This document shows, piece by piece, positions 10,013-14,625 of a stretch of 14,625 bases of DNA. Source of the DNA: JBIKLM01 sp044375105 (GTDB lineage: Bacteria; Planctomycetota; UBA1135; GCA-002686595); NCBI GenBank assembly GCA_044375105.1, contig JBILNK010000106.1, positions 1 to 14,625 of the forward strand. The letters run 5' to 3'. Each line of letters begins with the position of its first letter. Position 1 is the stretch's first letter. A program made the translations under genes and the position numbers. The notes under the pieces are model-generated. The model did no database searches. It was not told the DNA's origin and was given only the letters and a program-made list of their open reading frames with translations.

Positions 10013-10441
10013 TCAGCCGCGGCGTCGCAGGGTCCAGGTGCCGTGCGCCCGGGCGACCACGGTTCCGTCTTCCCGGGTGCACACGGCGCTGGCGAAGGCG
10101 ATCGTGCGCCCGGACTTGTCGACCTGGCCGTGGGCGCTCAGGCGTCCGTGAGCGGGCGCCAGGAACTGGACCGAGAGCTCCACGGTCGCGCAGGCTTCCC
10201 CGGGGGCCAGGCTGCGACCGATCGCCCGGCCCATGCAGCCGTCGAGCAGGAACGCGGCGATGCCGCCGTGCACGAAGCCGAGCTCGTTGTGGTGGCTGGC
10301 GTCGGTGGTGAGCGAAAGGCGCACCGAGCCATCGGGCAGGTCTTCGCTGCGGATGCCGAATTTCTGGTTGACCGGCGAGGGTGGGATCGGAGGGAGCGCG
10401 TCGGCGGGGCTTCCGGCGCTCGGGGGCTCGCTGTGGCTCAT
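10013..10441 (-). CDS. Hotdog-fold thioesterase, PaaI/YdiI-like
   Basis: A 142-residue single hotdog-fold protein, probably hydrolysing an acyl-CoA thioester. A disordered Pro/Ser-rich tail (1-24) precedes the fold. The diagnostic segment is ELGFVHGGIAAFLLDGCMG (53-71), with the HGG turn at 58-60 and acidic Asp67 on the hotdog helix, as in PaaI-type thioesterases. The later strand TVELSVQFLAPA (86-97) and the ending VARAHGTWTLRR are also typical. The actual acyl-CoA substrate cannot be told from sequence. The ATG overlaps the Nudix gene's stop by 4 bases (ATGA), so translation is probably coupled. It is the last gene of ettA-Nudix-thioesterase. The C-terminal GTW motif of the family is intact, so the gene looks complete. 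Confidence 0.88.
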   Translation of the reverse strand: MSHSEPPSAGSPADALPPIPPSPVNQKFGIRSEDLPDGSVRLSLTTDASHHNELGFVHGGIAAFLLDGCMGRAIGRSLAPGEACATVELSVQFLAPAHGRLSAHGQVDKSGRTIAFASAVCTREDGTVVARAHGTWTLRRRG

Positions 10442-11109
10442 GGGCGAAGGGAGGGCGAAGGGCCGTCGCCCGGCTGGCGCAGGGGCCGCTGCGCCGGGCC
10501 GGCGGGATCCGCGTTCTGGGCCTCCGCGCCGGGCGACAGCCCGGCCTTGTGCACCAGGCGCTGCACGGAATCGTCGCTGTCCAGGCCGGCCAGCTCGGCG
10601 GCGCTGAACCAGCGCAGATCCCTGGATTCGTCGCTGCCTTCGAGCGCCATCTCGCGCGGGCAGACCAACAGGAAGCGCACATCGAAGTGCCGGTGGCGCG
10701 GCTCGACGAGGCCGTCCGCCCGACGCCGTTCCGGGATCCAATGGATGTCGAGGTCGAAGATCTCGGGGCCGCCCAGCAGCCCGTGGAGGCCGGTCTCCTC
10801 GCGCACCTCGCGGCGGGCCGCGCTGAGCAGGTCCGGGTCCTGGTCCAGGTGCCCGCCGGGCTGCAGCCAGCGGCCGAGCTTGCGATGGTGGAGCAGCAGG
10901 AACCTCCGGCGGCCCGCATCGAGGACCAGGGCCGAGGCGGTCAGGTGCCCCGCGGGGTTGTGCCGCGAGAGGGCCTGCCCGTGCGCCTCCAGGAAGGCCA
11001 GCATCTCGGCTTGGAACTGCGCCTGCAGCGCGTCCAGGGGCCGATAGGCGGCGAGTTCCGCCCGCGCCTGGGCATGGCGCTGCCGCGCGGGATCGCCTGT
11101 CGGCTCCAT
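10438..11109 (-). CDS. Nudix hydrolase
   Basis: A 223-residue Nudix protein that should hydrolyse a nucleoside-diphosphate-linked compound; the substrate is unknown. The Nudix box spans about 86-108 and ends in REVREETGL, with Arg100, Glu101, Glu104 and Glu105 available for metal binding. The Glu normally six residues after the box glycine is replaced by Pro within a DQDPD stretch. I believe related WLQPGGH-type Nudix proteins vary there too. Residues 1-50 form a helical N-terminal extension (PLDALQAQFQAEMLAFLEAH), and about 30 C-terminal residues (from SPGAEAQ) are Pro/Gly-rich and probably disordered. The start was chosen because its ATG shares one base with the ettA stop (TGATG), a common coupling arrangement; a longer reading frame would run back inside ettA. 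It overlaps the thioesterase gene by 4 bases. Confidence 0.9.
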   Translation of the reverse strand: MEPTGDPARQRHAQARAELAAYRPLDALQAQFQAEMLAFLEAHGQALSRHNPAGHLTASALVLDAGRRRFLLLHHRKLGRWLQPGGHLDQDPDLLSAARREVREETGLHGLLGGPEIFDLDIHWIPERRRADGLVEPRHRHFDVRFLLVCPREMALEGSDESRDLRWFSAAELAGLDSDDSVQRLVHKAGLSPGAEAQNADPAGPAQRPLRQPGDGPSPSLRP

Positions 11110-12788
11110 CAGGCCCGGCGGAAACGGCGGTAGCGGCCCGCCCGCGACTCGGGGCCCAGGCCCATGCGCTCGCGCCAACCCTTGCGCCATTCGGCATAGT
11201 CCTCGTAGGTGCCGTAGTGGAAATTGACGTAACCGTCGCCCTCGAAGGCCAGGATGTGGGTCACGATGCGGTTCAGGAAGTAGCGATCGTGGCTGACCAC
11301 GATGGCCGAACCGGCGAAGTTCTCGATGGCGTCCTCGAGGACGCGCAGGGTGTCCAAATCCAGGTCATTGGTGGGCTCGTCCAGGAGCAGCACGTTGGCC
11401 CCGGTCTTCAGCATGCGCGCCAAGAGCACGCGGTTGCGCATCCCACCTGAGCACTCGCCCAACAGCTTTTGCTGGTCCTCGCCCTTGAAGTTGAAGCGCG
11501 CCACATAGGCCCGGCCGTCCAGGGTCTTGTCTCCGAAGGCGATCAGGTCGTTGCCCTCGGTGATGTTCTGGTAGACGGTCTTTTGGTCGTCGAGAACCAA
11601 ACGCGATTGATCCAAATAGGTCAAGGCCACCGTGGCGCCCATTTCCACGCTGCCCTTGTCGGCCGGCTCCTTGCCCAGCAGAATCCGCAGCAGGGTGGTT
11701 TTGCCCATGCCGTTGGCGCCGATGATGCCCAGAATCGAACCGGGGGGCAGTTCAAACGACAGGTCCTTGAACAGCACGCGCTCGCCAAAGCCCTTGGTGA
11801 CCCCCTTGGCCACCAGCACCTTGTCCCCCAAGCGCGGGCCCGGCGGCAGGCGCAGGTCGATGGATTGGATCAGCTCATCGGGTTTTTGGCTGATCATCTC
11901 CTCGTAGCGCTTCAGGCGCGATTTGCTCTTGGTGGTGCGCGCCTTCGGCGTTTGTCTGATCCACTCTTGCTCCCGTTCCAGGGACTTCAGCAGGCGCGCA
12001 TCGGAAGAGCGCTTTTGGCTCAATTCGCGCTGTTTTTGGGCCAAATAGTCCGAATAGTTGCCCTGGTAAGGCACGCCCTTGCCGCGCTCGATTTCGAGCA
12101 TCCAGCCGACCACATTGTCGAGGAAATAGCGGTCGTGAGTGATCAGGATCACCGTGCCGGTGTATTCCTTGAGGTACTGCTCCAGCCACTCGACAGTTTC
12201 CGCATCCAGGTGGTTGGTGGGCTCGTCCAGCAGCAGCATGTCGGGGTGCGACAAGAGCAGCTTGGCCAGCGCCACGCGCCGGCGTTCGCCACCGGAGAGT
12301 TTGGTCACGTCGGCCTCGAAGGGCGGCAGCACCAGGGCCCCGGCGGCCTGCTCGAGGCGGCTGTCGAGGTCCCAGATGCCCTTGGTGTCCATCTCGTTCT
12401 GCAGCCGCTCGTACTCGCGGTTGAGCTTCTCCTCCTCGGCCCCGCTGACGCTGCCGAGCAGCCCGAGCACCTCGTTGTAGCGCGCTTCGATGGCCCGCAG
12501 GGGCGCCACGGCCTGGTCCAGGTTGCCGCCCACGTCCAACTTTTCGTCGAGGGGCGGCTCCTGGGACAGGTAGCCGATCGACAGTCCGGCGATCGGCCGC
12601 GCGGTGCCCTCGAACTGCTTGTCCTCGCCGGAGATGATCCGCAGCAGGCTGGACTTGCCCGAGCCGTTGGGGCCGATCACCCCGATCTTGGCGCCCTCGA
12701 GGAACGAGAGCGTGATGCCCTTGAGGACCTCGCGCTGGCCGTAGAACTTGCGCAGGTCCTGGAGCTGGTAGATGATTTTGTCGGACAT
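11109..12788 (-). CDS. ettA: EttA, energy-dependent translational throttle ABC-F protein
   Basis: A 559-residue ABC-F ATPase, near the 555 of E. coli EttA. It binds the ribosomal E site and restrains the first elongation step when ADP is high. There are two ABC domains and no membrane segment. Domain 1 has Walker A GPNGSGKS (39-46), signature LSGGE (164-168), LLLDEPTNHLD (185-195) and switch His218. The EttA arm lies at about 95-135. The charged inter-domain linker spans about 240-310. Domain 2 has Walker A GANGMGKT (357-364), LLLDEPTND (467-475) and His500, but its signature reads CSGGM rather than LSGGE. Both catalytic Glu residues (189, 471) are present. An upstream extension of 92 residues is open in frame, but I rejected it because MSDKIIYQLQDL is the family N-terminus. 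No Shine-Dalgarno site precedes it. It leads the operon with the Nudix and thioesterase genes. Confidence 0.96.
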   Translation of the reverse strand: MSDKIIYQLQDLRKFYGQREVLKGITLSFLEGAKIGVIGPNGSGKSSLLRIISGEDKQFEGTARPIAGLSIGYLSQEPPLDEKLDVGGNLDQAVAPLRAIEARYNEVLGLLGSVSGAEEEKLNREYERLQNEMDTKGIWDLDSRLEQAAGALVLPPFEADVTKLSGGERRRVALAKLLLSHPDMLLLDEPTNHLDAETVEWLEQYLKEYTGTVILITHDRYFLDNVVGWMLEIERGKGVPYQGNYSDYLAQKQRELSQKRSSDARLLKSLEREQEWIRQTPKARTTKSKSRLKRYEEMISQKPDELIQSIDLRLPPGPRLGDKVLVAKGVTKGFGERVLFKDLSFELPPGSILGIIGANGMGKTTLLRILLGKEPADKGSVEMGATVALTYLDQSRLVLDDQKTVYQNITEGNDLIAFGDKTLDGRAYVARFNFKGEDQQKLLGECSGGMRNRVLLARMLKTGANVLLLDEPTNDLDLDTLRVLEDAIENFAGSAIVVSHDRYFLNRIVTHILAFEGDGYVNFHYGTYEDYAEWRKGWRERMGLGPESRAGRYRRFRRA

Positions 12789-12849
12789 GGGGCGGGGCGG
12801 TCGGCGGGAGGCCCGGACTCCGAGCGTCGCGGCGCCGAGCGGGGCGACA

Positions 12850-12878
12850 AAGGTAGCGAGGGGCGTCTGGCGTCTCAA
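12850..12878 (-). promoter_or_regulatory. Candidate ettA operon promoter
   Basis: On the minus strand TTGAGA (complement of 12873-12878) matches the -35 consensus at 5 of 6 positions. It is followed 17 bases later by TACCTT (complement of 12850-12855), a weaker -10. Transcription would start near 12843, giving a leader of about 55 bases for the ettA-Nudix-thioesterase operon. This is a consensus match only. Confidence 0.45.
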
Positions 12879-12977
12879 TCTCGGCCCAGCGGCCCGCCGC
12901 GCGGCGGCGCGGATCGGGAGCTCGGGCGCCGGGACCGAGGCCCCGCCGGGCGTCGGACGGCGTGCCTTCGGCCCCGT

Positions 12978-12983
12978 TATGCT
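12978..12983 (+). promoter_or_regulatory. Candidate -10 box of the M16 peptidase gene
   Basis: TATGCT lies 65 bases before the M16 start, in an otherwise almost A/T-free stretch. The best -35 is poor (TCGGAC at 12953-12958, 19-base spacer). The perfect inverted repeat begins at the very next base, which suggests a regulated promoter, but the -10 assignment is tentative. Confidence 0.3.
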
Positions 12984-13022
12984 GCGGCCCGGCGAGCGCC
13001 TCCGCGGGGCTCGCCGGGCCGC
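12984..13022. repeat. Perfect 14-bp inverted repeat upstream of the M16 peptidase gene
   Basis: GCGGCCCGGCGAGC (12984-12997) and GCTCGCCGGGCCGC (13009-13022) are exact reverse complements around an 11-base loop. The repeat starts directly after the candidate -10 TATGCT and ends 26 bases before the ATG. It could be a repressor operator, or in RNA a very stable leader hairpin. Without a U-tract it is an unlikely terminator. Confidence 0.75.
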
Positions 13023-13048
13023 TCGACCCGCTCCCGAACCGACCGCCG

Positions 13049-14625
13049 ATGACTGCTTCCTCAAAAACGGCCCCCTGGGCCGTCCTGCTGGCCCTGGCTC
13101 CCTCGACCCCCGCCAGCGCGGCGCTGCCTGTGCAAGGCGCCTCCCCGCTGGCCCACGAGCGCTACCAGCTCGACAACGGCATGCAGGTGATCCTGGCGCC
13201 CGATCGCTCGGCGCCCCAGGCCGTGGTCAACCTGTGGTATCGGGTGGGCAGCAAGGACGAGCCCCGGGATCGCACCGGTTTCGCGCACCTGTTCGAGCAC
13301 CTGATGTTCATGGGCACCGAGCGCGCGCCCAGCTTCGACGTGATCATGGAAGCCGGCGGCGCGGCCAACAACGCCAGCACCTCGATCGACCGGACCAACT
13401 ACTACGACTGGGGACCGAGCTCGGAGCTGCCCACGCTGCTGTGGCTCGAGGCCGACCGCCTCGAGCGCCTGGACCAGGTCATGACCCAAGACAAGCTGGA
13501 GATCCAGCGCGGGGTGGTGCTGAACGAATACCGCCAGAACTACGAGAACCAGCCCTACGGCATGGGCCAGCTGGCGATCTCGCAGCTGCTCTATCCGCCG
13601 GACCATCCCTACCACATCAGCACCATCGGCCGCCCGGAGCATATCGAGGCGGCCACCCTCGAGGACGTGATCGGGTTCTTCCAGACCTTTTACGTGCCCT
13701 GCAACGCCTCCCTGGTGGTGGCCGGGGATTTCGACCCGGCCGCGATCAAGCCGCTGATCGCGGATCTGTTCGGGACCCTGCCGCGGGGCGACGATCCGCC
13801 GCGCCAGGAGGTCCCGCCGATCACCCTGGACCGGACCGTGCGCCGCACCCTGATCGACGACGTGCGCCTGCCGCTGGTGCACATGGCCTGGCACTCCCCC
13901 AAGGCCTACGAGCGCGGCGACGCCGAGCTGGATCTCTTGGCCGGGCTGCTGGCCGAGGCGCCCGCGGGCCGGCTCTACCGCCGCCTGGTGGTCGACGAGC
14001 CCCTGTGCGCGGACGTGGCCGCCTTCCAATACTCGGGGTTCCTCGGCTCGAGCTTCCACATCCAGGCCTACGCCTTGCCGGGAGCGGACCTGACGCGCAT
14101 CGAGGCCGCGATCGAGCAGGTCCTGCGCGACGTGGCCGGCGGCGCGATCGGCGAGGCCGAGATGGCGCCCTTCAAGGCCGCCTACGAGCTGCGACTCCTG
14201 CAGCCCGTCGACAGTCTGCGCGAGCGCGCCGATCTCCTGAATCACTACGCCTTCCACTTCGGCGAGCCGGATAGCCTCGAGCGCGACCTCGAGCGCTATC
14301 GCCGCATCGACGCCAACGGCCTGCGCTCCCTGGCCAGCGGGGTCTTTTCTCAGAACGGCCGGGCGATCCTGCACGTGTTGCCCCAGCTGGCCGAGCCCGA
14401 GGTCAATCCGCGCGACACCCGGCCCGCCGCCTTGCCCTCGGGCCGCCTGGCCCTCGATGGCCAGACGCAGGAGCTCGGTCCGGGCCTCGCGCTGACCTAT
14501 TTCGAGCGCCCGGCGGCGCCCTTCACGGCCCTGCGCCTGCTGCTGCCCTTCGGCTCTGGGCTGGATGGCCCCGGGCGGGAAGGGGCCGTCTCGCTGCTCT
14601 TCGACCTGCTCGACGAGGGCGCCAC
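13049..14625 (+). CDS. Secreted M16 (pitrilysin-type) zinc metallopeptidase, N-terminal part
   Basis: The first 525 residues are present; the gene runs off the right edge without a stop. The N-terminus looks like a signal peptide: Lys6, a hydrophobic stretch (AVLLALA, 11-17) and a likely cleavage after ASA at about 22-24, so the enzyme should act outside the cytoplasm. The inverted zinc motif HLFEH gives His80, Glu83 and His84. The third ligand Glu160 (VLNEYRQNYENQPYG) stands 76 residues after His84, as in M16 enzymes. A second M16 half begins at about 470. There GSGLDGPGREG (502-512) aligns with the first-half motif region, but His80/Glu83/His84 become Ser515/Phe518/Asp519, so this half is non-catalytic. 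A two-half protein of roughly 900 residues is expected. Substrates are not predictable. The ATG lies after CCGACCGCCG, not a Shine-Dalgarno site. Confidence 0.93.
   Translation, partial: MTASSKTAPWAVLLALAPSTPASAALPVQGASPLAHERYQLDNGMQVILAPDRSAPQAVVNLWYRVGSKDEPRDRTGFAHLFEHLMFMGTERAPSFDVIMEAGGAANNASTSIDRTNYYDWGPSSELPTLLWLEADRLERLDQVMTQDKLEIQRGVVLNEYRQNYENQPYGMGQLAISQLLYPPDHPYHISTIGRPEHIEAATLEDVIGFFQTFYVPCNASLVVAGDFDPAAIKPLIADLFGTLPRGDDPPRQEVPPITLDRTVRRTLIDDVRLPLVHMAWHSPKAYERGDAELDLLAGLLAEAPAGRLYRRLVVDEPLCADVAAFQYSGFLGSSFHIQAYALPGADLTRIEAAIEQVLRDVAGGAIGEAEMAPFKAAYELRLLQPVDSLRERADLLNHYAFHFGEPDSLERDLERYRRIDANGLRSLASGVFSQNGRAILHVLPQLAEPEVNPRDTRPAALPSGRLALDGQTQELGPGLALTYFERPAAPFTALRLLLPFGSGLDGPGREGAVSLLFDLLDEGA

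Noticed and set aside
12789..13064. 92-residue N-terminal extension of ettA
   Set aside because: The extra residues are Arg/Ala/Pro-rich, overlap the start of the M16 gene and the candidate promoters, and the EttA family begins at MSDKIIYQL.
13061..14374. Minus-strand open frame of 437 codons opposite the M16 peptidase gene
   Set aside because: The plus-strand frame carries a signal peptide and the intact HxxEH...E zinc site, so this is its antisense shadow.

Overview
This window comes from a high-GC bacterial chromosome. Almost every codon ends in G or C, and the layout looks Gram-negative: an exported M16 peptidase, an EttA-type ABC-F protein and an aerobic 2-oxoglutarate dehydrogenase. 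Most start codons have no Shine-Dalgarno sequence and sit behind C-rich leaders. A high-GC lineage such as Planctomycetota or Myxococcota would fit, but the sequence alone does not settle the phylum. Nothing looks mobile: I saw no transposase, integrase, CRISPR array, tRNA or rRNA gene.

Left third, minus strand: the classical protein quality-control cluster tig - clpP - clpX (clpX runs off the left edge). Trigger factor receives nascent chains at the ribosome; ClpXP degrades proteins. A 406-bp gap with a candidate clpP promoter separates tig from clpP. A gene-free stretch of about 620 bp, holding a ten-G run and a small tandem hairpin repeat, separates tig from the next operon upstream.

Centre, minus strand: sucA - sucB - lpdA encode the three enzymes (E1, E2, E3) of the 2-oxoglutarate dehydrogenase complex, which makes succinyl-CoA and NADH in the TCA cycle. 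Divergent from sucA, on the plus strand, is a sirtuin with the Tyr/Arg pair typical of SIRT5/CobB desuccinylases. An eraser of succinyl marks therefore lies beside the main source of succinyl-CoA.

Right third, minus strand: a tightly coupled operon ettA - Nudix hydrolase - hotdog thioesterase, with stop/start overlaps of 1 and 4 bases. EttA gates translation by energy state; the substrates of the other two enzymes are not known. Divergent from ettA, on the plus strand, is a secreted M16 metallopeptidase cut by the right edge. Its second half is starting and already lacks the zinc motif.

The genes are mostly conserved housekeeping genes, and I see no clear new multi-gene system. The points most worth checking are the sirtuin/OGDH pairing, two strong inverted repeats placed immediately after candidate -10 boxes (clpP and the M16 gene), the general lack of Shine-Dalgarno sites, the degenerate PPIase domain of trigger factor, and the uneven codon use inside ettA.
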